Shown here piece after piece: positions 47,061 to 59,328 of a DNA stretch of 64,000 nt. Location of the stretch: positions 331,380,374-331,444,373 of the forward strand of contig NC_045426.1 in NCBI RefSeq assembly GCF_902635505.1. Reading direction: 5' to 3'. The stretch comes from Sarcophilus harrisii (Eukaryota; Chordata; Mammalia; Dasyuromorphia; Dasyuridae). The notes beneath the pieces are model-generated. The model was not told the DNA's origin and did no database searches. It saw nothing but the letters and a program-made list of their open reading frames with translations. Position 1 is the first letter of the stretch; each line of letters begins with the position of its first letter. The position numbers and the translations under genes are program-made.

Positions 47061-47099
47061 GTAAAGAAGCATAAGAAAGGGGAAAAAACCACTGAAAAG

Positions 47100-48110
47100 G
47101 TAAAACAACAACAGCAAAAGTGAAAATAATATGCTCCAATCAACATATAAATAGCATTTTTCATCCTAATTTTTTTGGAATTGTCTTAGATCATTGCATT
47201 TCTGAGAAAGGCCAAGTCTGACAAAATTAATCCTCACACAGTTGCTTTTGTATACAATGATTTTCTGGCTTTGCTCACTTCATTCAGCATCAGTTCATGT
47301 GAGTCTTTTCAGATTTTTCTTAAATCTACCTGCTGGTCATTTCTTATAGAATAATAATTTTCCATTACATTCATGTACCATAACTTATTCATCCATTCCC
47401 CAATTGATGGGTATGAACTCAATTTCCAATTCTTGCCACCACAAAGAGAGGTGCTATAAACATTTTTGTTCATGTTGGTCTTGTTCCACTTTTTTATGAC
47501 CTCTTTGGTGTATAGACCTAGTAGTTGGTATTGATGGACCAAAGAATTTGCACTGTTGTATAGTCCTTTTGGGCATAGTTCCAAATTGCTCTCCAGAATA
47601 GTTGGAACAGCTTATAATTCACCCACAATATATTAGTGTTCCAATTGTTTCATATCCTCTTCAACATGTATCCTTTTTTTTTTGCTATCATTTTAACCGA
47701 CTTGATAGATGTGAAGTGTTACCTCAGAGTTGTTTTTAATTTGTATTTCTCTATAGATGGCTTTAATTTCTCCATCTGAAAACTGCCTTTTCATATCCTT
47801 GGATCATTTATCAGTTGGGGAATTCTTGTATTCTTACAAATTTGACTCATTTCTTTATATATTTGAGTTTCTGAGGCCTTTATCAGAAGCACTGGTTATA
47901 ATTTTTTTCCCCAACTTACTACTTCTTTTCTAATCTTGATTTCATTTACTTTGTGCAAACTTTAAAAAATATAATATAATTAAAATTATCCATTTTGCAT
48001 CTTATAATGTACTCTAGCTCCTGTTTGGTCATAAATTCTTTCCTTCTCTATAGATATGACAGGGAAACTATTTCTTGCTCTCCTAATTTGCTTATGGTAT
48101 TACCTTATTA
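47100..48110 (-). repeat. LINE-1 3' region
   Basis: cttcattcagcatcagttca (47,278-47,297), ccccaattgatgggtatgaa (47,398-47,417), ttgctctccagaatagttgg (47,585-47,604). Minus strand, decayed. Confidence 0.75.
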
Positions 48111-48369
48111 GCATTCTTTGCCACTCCAAGACCAATGTTTTTATATTGAACAAAAATCAACCTTGTTTTACATACTGCTCAGAAATTCTAGTTCTATATT
48201 ACAAAGCTGAGTAAAAACAGTTTACTTCTTCTTTCATGACTTACATTTGAAAGTAGCTAAATTTTATTTCCAGTTTTTTTCTTCTTCACGCTAAATACCC
48301 CTAACTCTTCCAATTAATCTGCCTATGGCACGATCTTGAGTTTCTTCATCATCCTGGTTACCATTCTCA

Positions 48370-48640
48370 GAACCCAATTCAAGAAAAGGCAGTTGGTGGG
48401 ATTGTGACCCTGTAATCAGGGTCTGGATTCATGCCTTAAAATTCAACCCTTTCCTGAGGTCAAGACAACCTTAGTGCAAATATGGCTTTAGACACTTTAT
48501 AAATGTATGAGTCTTGGGCAAGTCACTTAATTTCTATTTGCTTCAGTTTCCTCTTCTGTGAAAGGAAGATAGTAATAACTCCTAATCAGGAATGTTATAA
48601 AGATGAAATGAGATGCTATTGGTAAAAAAGAAAAAAAAGA
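48370..48640 (+). repeat. MIR-type SINE
   Basis: gagtcttgggcaagtcactt (48,509-48,528), cagtttcctcttctgtgaaa (48,545-48,564) and a diverged core. Confidence 0.7.
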
Positions 48641-48949
48641 CTTTGTTCAGGGCTTGTGCTTCATCTGCTTCCCTAACTTTGTCTATGTCTTGTCTTCAAT
48701 ATGGTTCTCAGACCCGGAGACAGTATTCAAAAAGTTGTTTGATCCAGGGAAACTATAGTTTCTCCATCTCCTATTATTCACTCTGAACTCCAATCTATAA
48801 ATGTTGGCTTAAATTTTGCTGTGTGTTTTTAGCTACTATTCCTAGTTATTATGGTTTCTTTTGTTTCTTTTGTTTTAGTCAAGATCTGTTTTTTTTAATA
48901 GCTTCTCATTGAACAAGTTAACATTTTCAAAATATAAAGGCAATTATTT

Positions 48950-49285
48950 AAACAGTCAATCAAGCAATTACTAAATGGCTATCATTTGTTATGTACCTTG
49001 TTGGGAGAAAGGAATTAAAAGGAAAAGAGTGAAAAATCTCTACACAAAAAGCATTTCATTCTAAGAAAGAAGAAAATCATTATGTGTATAAGTATATACA
49101 GTATAAATGTGAAAAGAATAAATGCAAAATAGTATATAACATAATTAAAGAGTAAGAGTACCAATTAATGGAGATCAGGAAAGGCTTCATATAGAAGGTG
49201 GTATTAGAACTTCAACTTCAAACAGAAAAGGATTCTGTGAGGTGGAATTGAGGAGGGAATGCATTACTGACATTGGGGATGGCCA
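48950..49285 (+). repeat. L2 LINE fragment
   Basis: aaaggcttcatatagaagg (49,180-49,198), gaggagggaatgcatt (49,249-49,264): L2 3'-region wording, as at 11,330-11,410. Confidence 0.5.
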
Positions 49286-50630
49286 CTTCAAAAAAATATA
49301 GATAGTAAATGGAGATATCTATGGTGATAGCTTCTACTCACAGTTTTAAGTATAATGTCACTTAGCTTAAGCTTCTGTCTCCAAAATTAACATTGATTTT
49401 AAAACTTCCAAATCACATTGTATTTTCTTCATCCTTGTGCATTTTTATTTTTCTGCTTTTTTTGACTCTGTTTATTACCCTGTCCTTTTAGATACTTATG
49501 TCTCTCTGGATTTCCTAATTCTATTCACATCTGACCACTCTTTCTCAATTACTTCTGTGGGTTGATCATTCTTTTTATTAATAAGAGTTTAGAAGTGGGA
49601 GTAGAGAGCAAAGAGCTTCAAATTCTTACTCCCAGATCAGTGTATCAGGGATGTTAATGAATGTGCTTAAGAGGATGACCAACATCCTGGGAAGACAAGT
49701 GTCAAAGCCCTATATCACCTTTTCTTTATTTTGCTTTCCATTATTTTGCTAACTTGTCTCTTTTTCTCAAATCTCACCCTATTCCTGTTTATCCTTCACA
49801 AAGACAGTAAGATGATTTTCTTTAGCACAAATGAGACATGTTACTCACTAATTCATTAAATTTCAGGGTTTTTTTTTTTTTTTATTCTGAAATAACATAG
49901 AAATTTTCGGTTTAGGTTTTCTCTAACTGACCCAATCTGTCTTTCCATATACATAATTTCCATTCCTATACTTAGGCCAATGCATTCAATTTTCTGTCTT
50001 TTTAATACTCATACATGACTCTCCATTTATTATATATATTTTTGAATGAAATGCACATTTTAAAGGCATTAGTTTAGGAAATACTAAATAAGAAGAGGAT
50101 GAGGATGAGTAAGATAGAGAGTATGATTGGAAGAGGTAAAGAATCAAACTATAAATGAGGAAATATAGCAGTAAATGGGTGCTAACCACATTGTTATTTT
50201 GAAAAAGAAAAGGGAATTAACATTTATTAATTGGATATTATACACCATGCTCAGTGCTTGAAAAAAAAGGTCAGAATATTGGATTAAGGAAATGGATACT
50301 TATAGGTAGGTATGAGACCCTGAGTTTAGTTATCCTTATTGTAGCTAAGGTAGGCATGAAGGAACAAACCTCATAAATCTTAAAGAGACAGAGGAATTAC
50401 AAAATTAGAATTTGGAAAAGCATTAACATGGCCATTAAAGTACTCTAACATAAATGTGGGAGGTAAAAGGATAGGAAGACAGTGAGCCAGGACAGGAGGA
50501 GTTAGGAGCCAGGAAGTCTGACTCCCCCTTATCTTGAGTTTACACTTTGGCAATTTATAACCTTAGAGTGAGTAGCCCTGAGTTATATCAGTCTTAATGA
50601 ACCAGAGGGAGTGTTTGCAACTAAGAGGAT
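49285..50630. other. Intergenic (gene B intron) stretch, nothing recognised
   Basis: No gene or confident repeat; T-run at 49,867-49,882. Confidence 0.4.
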
Positions 50631-50631
50631 T

Positions 50632-50750
50632 GAGGCAGAACAATTCGGGGAAACTGAGGAAGAACAATTGGGGAAACTGAGGCTGAATAATTTAGGGAAA
50701 CTGAATCAGGACAGTTAGGGAAATTGAGTCAGGGCAATAAAAGGGAATTG
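50632..50750. repeat. 24-bp minisatellite
   Basis: About five units of gaggcagaacaatt + ggggaaact (23-24 bp each), the later ones diverged (gaatcagg..., gagtcagg...). Sits in a purine-rich stretch 50,450-50,960 that could be part of an old retroelement; not classified. Confidence 0.8.
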
Positions 50751-50989
50751 TGGCACAAAAAGACAATCTCAGTTCTTATACAGAGGATAAATTCCAGTCT
50801 GCTGAAAGTGAAAAATTCCAGTCCTTCTCCAAAGAGCAACATCAAATGGTGACAAGCCCAAAAAAGAGTTCTTTGAAGAACTTGAAAAAGATTTTAAAAA
50901 TCAAATGAGGATAAATTAGGGAAAAAAGAGGAATTTAGGACAATAAAAATATTATTAAAAAAGTCAATTGGAAAAAGATATAAAATCTT

Positions 50990-51645
50990 TTTTTAAAAAG
51001 CTTTTTTTATTTTTAAACATGCATGGATAATTTTTCAACATTGAACCTCGCATAACCTTGTGTTTCAGATTTTTCCCTCCTTCCTGCCACATTCTCTCCT
51101 AGATGGCAAAGCAATCCAATATATGTTATACATGTTAAAATATATGTTAAATACAATATGTGTAAACATATTTATGAAATCTCTTGCTGCACAAGAATAA
51201 TCAAATCAAAAAGGAAATTAAATGAGTAAGAATACAAAAAGCAAGTGAATAACAACAAAAAGAGTGAGAGGGTTATGTTGTGATCCACACTCGGTTCCCA
51301 CATTCCGGTCTCTGGGTGGAGATGGCTCTCTTCATCACAAGATCATTGGACCCAGTGTCAGTCATCTCATTGTTGGAAGAGTTGCATCCATCAAAATTGA
51401 TCAATGTATAATTTTGTTGTTGTTGCGTATACTGATCTCCTGGTTCTGCTCATTTCACTTAGCATCAGTTCATGTAAGTCTCTTCAGGTCTCTCTAAAAT
51501 CATCCTCCTGATTATTTCTTATAGAACAATAATATTCCATAACATTCATATACCACAATTTATTCAGCCATTCTCCAATTAATGGGCATCCACTCAGTTT
51601 CCAGTTTCTTGCCATTATGAAAAGGGCTGCCACAAATATTTTTCC
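50990..51645 (-). repeat. LINE-1 3' end
   Basis: Reversed 3' UTR: gctgcacaagaataatcaaa (51,186-51,205), ttctgctcatttcacttagc, attaatgggcatccactcag (51,578-51,597). Better preserved than most copies here. Confidence 0.8.
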
Positions 51646-51679
51646 TTTCTTTCCTTTAAGAAGAGATCTAAAAATCTCT

Positions 51680-52083
51680 TTTTTTCTTTTTTTATTGTAA
51701 CTTTTTATTGACAGAACATATGCATGGGTAATTATTTTTACAATATTATCCCTTGCACCACTTCTGTTCTAACTTTTCCCTTCCCTCCCTCCATCCCCTC
51801 CCCTAGATGGCAAGCAGTCTTATACACGTTAAATATGTTATAGTATATCCTAGATACAATATATGTGTGCAGAACCATACAATTCTCTTGTTACACAAGA
51901 AGAATAGGATTCAGAAGGTAAAAATAACTGGGAAGAAAAACAAAAATGCAAACAGTTCACACTCATTTTCCAGTGTTCCTTCTCTGGGTGTAGCTGATTC
52001 TGCCCATCACTGATCAATTGGAACTGAATTAGATCTTCTCTTTGTCAAAGATATCCACTTCCATCAGAATACAATCCTTGAGA
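51680..52083 (-). repeat. Second LINE-1-type 3' end, different subfamily
   Basis: gtaactttttattgacagaa (51,698-51,717), ctccctccatcccctcccct, then cttctctgggtgtag. Related to but distinct from the preceding 3' end. Confidence 0.6.
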
Positions 52084-52084
52084 T

Positions 52085-55000
52085 CTAAAATCTTAAGGAA
52101 GATAAGACCTCCTTGAAAACTCAAATTGGGTAAGTGGAAGTCAATGATTTTATGACACCAAAAAAAGTAACAAAATCAAAATAATGAAAAAAATAGAAAG
52201 AATGTGAAACATCTCAGTAGGAAAACAATTGATTAAAGATCAGGTCAAGATGATACAATATAATAATTGTTGGACCACTTGCAAGTTAAGATAAAAGAGA
52301 GTATTGATGTAATGTTACAAGAAATTATTGAGGAAAATTGCCTTGAAATTCTAGAATTAGAGGATAAGGTAGAAATAGGAAAAATCTGCTCATTACCACC
52401 TGAAAGAGATACTAGGATGAAAACTTACAGGAATGATGGTCAAGTTTTAAAGTTCCCAGGATAAAGAGAAACAATTACTTCTACAAGAAAAATATTAAAT
52501 ATTGCAGAGCTCTAATCAAAATTACATAAGACCTAGCAATTCCTACACCAAAAGAAATTAGATCTTTGAACATTAAATTTCAAAGATAAAAAGAACTGTA
52601 GTTTTGACCAAAAATAACTTATCCAACAAAGTTGAGTATAACCCATAAAAAAAAAAAAAAATTAGGATATTTAGTGAACTGAAATACTTCCAGGTATCTG
52701 TGACAAAAAAGAGTAGAACTCAATGGAAAATTCATATTTATGAATCTAAAGGGAATCTAACAAAATCAGTAAAAATACTGTTTAATTTTTATATGTGAAA
52801 ATGTTATTAGTACTTTTTAGTCTATAATTATTAGTTAAATATTTTGAAAGATGTTAATGTTAGATGTAATGTAATGTTAGAACTGAGCTGAATATTATGA
52901 GTGATTCTAAAAATAATTTTGGGTAGAAAAAGATTAAAATATGGAACAATTATCTCATGTAAATGAAATGTGAAAGGAAGAACTGAAACAGAGGAAGCAT
53001 AAAGAGGTGGAGAGCTGGAAGTGTTGAAAATTTACACTCATTGGATATGGATTAGAAAGACAACAATATAGACTTCTAGAAGGGTACAAAAGTCTTCTCA
53101 ATTTATAAATACATAAGAAGAGCAGGGGCCTGGATAAGGGAAAGAAATTTAGAATGGTGTTTGAATTAACTTTTAGAAGGGTAGGAAGAAAGGGATTCTA
53201 GGAGGGGTGGGTAGGGGTAAGGAATAGGAGGGTAAGGGGAAAGAATAAGGAAGACTTCTTTAAAAGGGCGTAGAATAGGGAGGTAGTCATTAGAACTAAA
53301 ATAGATGTATGGGTAGTGATAGGATAAAAGGAGAAACTGAGAAGGACAATGATAAGAAAAATAGGATGGAGTATTCATAACTTTGAATGTGAATGGGATG
53401 AACTCATCCATAAAATGGAAACAAATAACAAAATAGATTAAAAATCAAGTCGACAATATGCTGTTTATAGGAAACACATTTTACAAGGAGAGAAGCATAC
53501 AGAGTAAAAATAAAGTACTGGAATAGAATTTCTTATGCTTCACCTGATGCAAAAAAGCAGACGTGACTGTCATGATCTCAGACAAAATTAAAGTTAAAAT
53601 ATGTTCTAATTAAGAGAGATACACAAGATAATTTACCTATTCCATGATAAAATGTATGATTCGAAATGAAGCATATTAAAATTATATGCATCAAGTACTA
53701 TGGCATTAAGTTTTAAAAGAAAAGTTAAGTGAACTATAGGGAGAAATAAATAGTTAGTTGTATTATAATAGTGGGTGACTTCTACCTTTCCCTCTCAACT
53801 AGATAAATCTAACCAAAAATAAATAAATAAGAGCTCAAAGAAGTAAACAGAATTTTAGATAAGCTAGACATGTTATTTTTCTCAGCAGCTCATAGAAGTT
53901 TTACTAATGTTGAACAGATATTAGGACATAAAAATTTTATAATTAAAAGTATAAAAGCAGAAATAGTAAATGCATCCTTTTCAGATCACAATAAACATAA
54001 AATCATTTAAAATAAGGAACTATGGAAGAATAGAATAAAAACAAATCGGAGACTAAATACTCTAATCTAAGGATGAGTTGGTTAAAGAACCAATCATAGA
54101 AATAATAATTTCTTGAAACAGAATAACAATAATGAAACAATATATTAAAGTTTATAGGATACAAATAAAGCACCCAGAGGAAAATTCATTTCTCCAATTG
54201 CTTATATCAATAAAAAAGAGAAAGAGCTAACCAATTAATTAAGTATGCAATTAAAAATACTAGAAAAAGAACACATTAAAAATCCCTAATTAACCACTAA
54301 ATTGGAAATCCTAAAAATTAAAGGTAAGATTAATAAAATTGAATGCAATAAAACTATTAAATTAATAAATAAAACTAGGAGTTGCCATGATGAAAAAAAA
54401 AACCAATAAAATATAGGAATCATTAGTTAATAAATTTTTTTTTAAAAAGGAGAATAAAATCAAATCACTAGTATTAAAATAAAGTATGAATATACAAATC
54501 AAAGAAATTATATGAAGTTATTTTGCCTAAAATCACTAGTATTAAAATAAAGTCTGAATATACCAATCAAAGAAATTATATGAAGTTATTTTGCCTAATC
54601 ATATGCCAATAAATGTAGCAATTTAACTGATGCAAGAATATTAGCAAAAATATAAATTGTATAGATTTGTAGAAAAGAAAATAGGATATCTTCATGGATT
54701 TATTTTAGGAAAAATGCATTGAGAAGATCATAAAAAAGATTCCTAACGAAAAGCACCAGAAGCAGATCAAATTACAAGTCAATTCTATTAAACATTTAAA
54801 AACCAATTCCAATTTAAAGACTAATTCCAATAGTAAATAATTATTTGGAATAATAGACAAAGAAGAGACCCACCCAAATGCTTTTTCTGAAACAGATATG
54901 ATACTGATATATGTCAGGAATAGTAAAAACAAAGAAAGAAAACTGTAAATTGATTTAATTAATGGCCATAGATATAAATGATTACAGTAAACTTGTGTTG

Positions 55001-56310
55001 GACAAGTATAGAGACACAAGTTTTGAAGGTGAAATTTAATTATTTGGTAAAGATTATTGGAAATATCAGAAACCAGTCTGCCTTAGAACAATTTCTTACA
55101 CCATTTACCAAGCTAATATCAATATGGATACATGACCTAGATATAAAGGCAGATTTTATAAGAAAATGATTGGACTTTTGCATAGGTGAACAATTAATAA
55201 ATAAACTAGAAATAGGAGTAGTGAGAGGTGTAAAATGGATAATTTTGATTATTAAATTAAAAGGGTTTTGTACAAATAAAACCAAGCTAGTAAAGGTCAG
55301 AAGGAAATCAGAAAACTGGGGGGTGGAATTTATAGACAGTTTCTCAAATAAATGCATCATATCGTAAATATATAGTGGTGTTAGACAAATCTATAAAAAT
55401 AGAAGTCATTCTCCAATTGGTAAATGATCAAAGGATATCAATAGGCAGTTTTTTTGATGAAAAAAGCAAAGCAATTTATAGTTATATGAAAACTGCTCTA
55501 AATCATATTGATTAGAAAAATGTAAATTAAAGTAACCTTGAGATATCATTTTGCACCTATCAGATTGTCTAAAGTGGTAGAAGGGAAAAGTGGCATGTTG
55601 AAGGTAGTGTGGAAAACTTGGAACACAAATTCATAGTTCATGGATCTGTGAACTATTGTACCCATTTTGGGAAACAATATGGAATTATACCCAAAGGGTT
55701 ATTAAAATTTGACCAAGCAATACCACAACTAGGTTTCTTTCCCAAGATGATTGGGGGCAAGGAAAAAAATCTTTATATTTTAAAATATTTATTACAGTTT
55801 TTTCTGTGGTGGCAAAGAACTGGAAACTGAAGGGATTCTTACTAATTAGATAATGGTTGAACAAGTTGTAGTATGTGATAATGATGCAATAGTATTGTAC
55901 TGTAAGAAATTATGAACTTAATGGTTTTAGAAAAATGTGAAAATAATTGCATGAAATGATGAAGAACAAAATGAGCAGAACCAACAGAACGTCGTTTACA
56001 ATAACAATATTATTTTTAGAACTACTTTTAGTCACAAAGCCATTTTGACAATTATAAATACCTAAATTAATTTATAAAGGACCTATGAAAGAAGTATCTA
56101 CCATCAGAGAAAGAACTGATAAATAGAAGCATGTATTGAATGGTTTTACACATATATACACCACACATATATTTGTGTCCAATGACAGTCACCTCTAGGG
56201 TGAAGTTGGAAGGAGGGAAAGAAAAGAAAGTTATATGATGCTTTATTATATTTTTTAAAAGAATAGCAAGTTTTATCTGATGAATTTGTCTTCATGCACA
56301 ATCTTCTATT
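52085..56310 (+). repeat. Long decayed LINE-1, ORF1 end through 3' end
   Basis: 52,267-52,464 encodes an ORF1 C-terminal piece (QEIIEENCLEILELEDKVEI). ORF2-like sequence follows from about 53,400, and the 3' part (gtagaagggaaaagtggcat, 55,579-55,598) ends near 56,250. 54,905-56,250 matches gene A's intron LINE-1. A 63-bp-spaced duplication (ttatatgaagttattttgcc at 54,508 and 54,574) is present. No intact ORF. Confidence 0.75.
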
Positions 56311-57060
56311 TTTTTCAAGTATGTTATAGAATGATTGTTTCATTTCTTTAGTTCAGTTTTTAAAAAAAGAATTTAAGTAGTGGGATTTTTCTAGCCATAG
56401 GGGAAATAGTGGTGAGTAAATTAATAGTAATGTTCGCTGGCAATGTTGCCTGGCAAGAGATACTATAAAGGTTCTTAACCACCCTATTTTCTTCAGCAGA
56501 CTAAGTGGTTCTTGAGTGGGTGCTGGAATAGCTGAATTCCAGACACATACACACACACACACACCCCAATCACCACCATCACCACCACCACCACTAATAC
56601 CACCACCATACAGCTAGTGGAAAAAACTGTCCTTATAATCACTCTTCCCATTATCATCCAATTAATTGTTGCCTATTATTTCATCTTGTTGAAATATTTT
56701 AAAATCATTTCTATTCCCATTGACAGTCTTCCTGGACTTATTCTGCAGTAATTAGAATTAGAGGTCTTTGGATCCATCTCTTACTGGCTGTTGAGAGCCA
56801 ATTGTTAAATTTTCATTGTGAACACTTAAAACATGGATATCATCAAATGTCACAAAGGAAGACTAAATTTATTGGGAGAAATATAAATAATGTAGGTTAA
56901 ATTTCAAAGTGTGTTTTTTATGCATCTCCTTCCATCCCATATAAAGATGGTTGTTAAACCTTGCCAACACATTGCTTGCTAGTTATTAATATTACTATTA
57001 ATATACTCTATTCTAGATTTAGGAGATAGAGCATTTAGTTCAAGAAACAACAACAAAGAG
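56310..57060. other. Intron stretch with CA/CAC simple repeat
   Basis: (AC)n to (CAC)n at about 56,545-56,605; otherwise unclassified. Confidence 0.6.
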
Positions 57061-58985
57061 AGTACCCTTGGATCCAAGAGCACTTGGAACAACACATCTC
57101 CTTTGATTTCCAGGTTTTCTATTTTGCTGTTTTTCTAGGAATTTTAATTTGTTGGTATTATATACATTGTAGTTTCATGCCCATGATCTCTCTCTTTATC
57201 TCCTTTTTTCTGTCTCTCTCTTAAGGAAGCATTTAGGAATATAGATTTTACATAAGTCCCTACTTTGGTTGCAGCTCACAAATTCTGGGATATTTTTTCA
57301 CTGATGTCATTATAAAAGTATTGATTTTTTTTCCTGTCATTTCCTTCACCTAATCACTCTTTAGAATTAGATTATTTAGTTTTCATTTAGTTAGTTAATG
57401 GCTATTATGAATGTAATTTTAACTTAATTTATTTATGCCCTTGATATTTCTGCTTTTGGATGTTTTTGAGGTTTTTATATCCTCAAATATAATTTTTTTT
57501 CAAGGTGTTCTTGTACAATGGATAGTACTCATCCTCCTTTTTATTTCTTTCTATATATTTACCAGAGCACTATTTACGTTGTATAAATTTGCATTTTTCA
57601 TCCTAATATTTGTTTTCTTTATTTTGTGGTTAGTTTTATTTAGGATAAACCGAGGTCTTCCACTAGCATAGTTTAACTTTCTACCATCAACTATTACTCA
57701 TTTTACTTTCCCCTCCTAATTTGGATGCTAATGCATTTGGTGAATATATGCTCAATATTGATATTAATTCCTTTAGTAAACCTTTTAGTCTAGGGCATCA
57801 GGGTAATTTTCCTTGATGATTTCCTGAACGATGATGTCTAGGCTTTTTTTTTTTCTTTATGGTTTTCAGAAGTCCAATAATTCTTAGATTGTTTCTCCTA
57901 GATCTATTTTCCAGGTCACTTGTTTTTCCATTGAGGTATTTTACATTTTCTTCTATTTAAAAAAATTTTTTTTGGTTTTGTTTGACTCATTGTTGAAGTC
58001 TCATTGAGTCATCTACTTTAATTTGTTTAATTCTAATTTTTAATGAATTATTTTCTTCAATTGGTTTTTTTTCTCCTTTTGCATTTGGTTAATTGAAGTG
58101 TTTTGTTCCTTGTATTTTTCCCATTTCACAAATTCTGTTTTTCAATGAATTGGTTTCTTTGTCATGTCTATGTTGTATGGAGTTATATGCTTTTTTCCAT
58201 TTCATCAACTCTATTTTTAAGGAGTTTTTTTCAAGTAATTTCTGTTTTTTCCTTTTGCAAACTCTCTTGCAAAGTTCTCATTTCCTTCCCCCATTTTCTT
58301 CTCACTCTCTTTTAAGATCTTTTTTGAATTCTTCCAAGAGAGCCCTGGAGATGGAGACCAATTCATATTACTTTTTGGGGTTTCCTCTGGAAATGATTTG
58401 CCTTTAGGAACCTTGGGGTTTGAGGTCTGTTCTTCTCTTTTTCTATCAAAGCTATTTATGGTCAGAGTTCTTTTTGCTTTTTTGCTCATTTTTTAAAAGG
58501 TTGAAGTCTGCTCTTAGGCCAAAAGTTTGGCAGCCGCTTTAGGTTGCCCTGGGACCTGAATGCTGACTGATTTCTGATGCTGGGTAGGCATGGTCAGGTC
58601 CCTCATTTTTCTGGGGTTCAGAGGCTCATTATTTGCCTTTTATATTTGCTTTGCATGTCTCACAGCTAATTTGCTGATCCATTGGTCAAGAAAGTGTAGC
58701 CTAAGAGCCTCCCTTTAGATTTCCTCCTGTGGATGCTGCAATGCTCCCTTCGCTACATCTGCATTGGGCTGCCTCCTACCCTGACTGACTGAAAGAATTC
58801 TTTTCTGAAGTTCTTCCAAAGTATCTTCTTCTGGAAATTTGTTACACTCCAAATATTTGTGGATTCTGTCACTCTACAACCAGTTCAGAAAATTGATCTT
58901 GTGTTGATCTGAGGGACACTATGAGGAGCTTAGATAAAGACATGTCTACTCTCCACCATCTTGGCTTTGCCCCCCAAAAATAACT
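57060..58985 (-). repeat. LINE-1 5' end with ORF1 start
   Basis: The plus-strand end caccatcttggctttgcccc (58,957-58,976) is the reverse of a LINE-1 5' terminus. A 90-codon minus-strand frame (58,489 down to 58,217) begins MSKKAKRTLTINSFDRK, fitting a LINE-1 ORF1 N-terminus. 57,100-57,780 matches gene A's intron at 31,225-32,070. Confidence 0.7.
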
Positions 58986-59072
58986 TTTAAAGAAATTTAT
59001 GTATTCTGATCTTCAGGAAACAAATCTTTCTCTGATAAAGGTTTTCCTCCCCAAATCTAATTTCTATATGAT

Positions 59073-59093
59073 TTCTAAAGTTTTGTTTTTCAG
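59073..59093 (+). promoter_or_regulatory. 3' splice acceptor of gene B last exon (predicted)
   Basis: ttttgtttttcag, AG at 59,092-59,093, same wording as gene A. The following exon start shares ctctgaataatgtgaaat with gene A (59,116 and 33,889). Confidence 0.75.
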
Positions 59094-59328
59094 ATTTTTC
59101 TGTCAAAGACAATAATCTCTGAATAATGTGAAATAACAGAAATTGCAAGAAGTGGAAACATATTGTCCATGAACAATGATGTCCAGGGACAAGTGACTAT
59201 GAGAACTTCGAGAAGCAGCAACAGCAGGAAGGAATAAAAACTGTGGCACCTAATTGGAGAAGTGGGCAAAACTATGCTGTCTTTACTTATGCTGCTTTGA
59301 ATTTGGAAAGATTTACATAATTAAGAAC

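Noticed and set aside
52267-52464. 65-codon acidic frame
   Set aside because: Reads as LINE-1 ORF1 C-terminal sequence, not a host gene.
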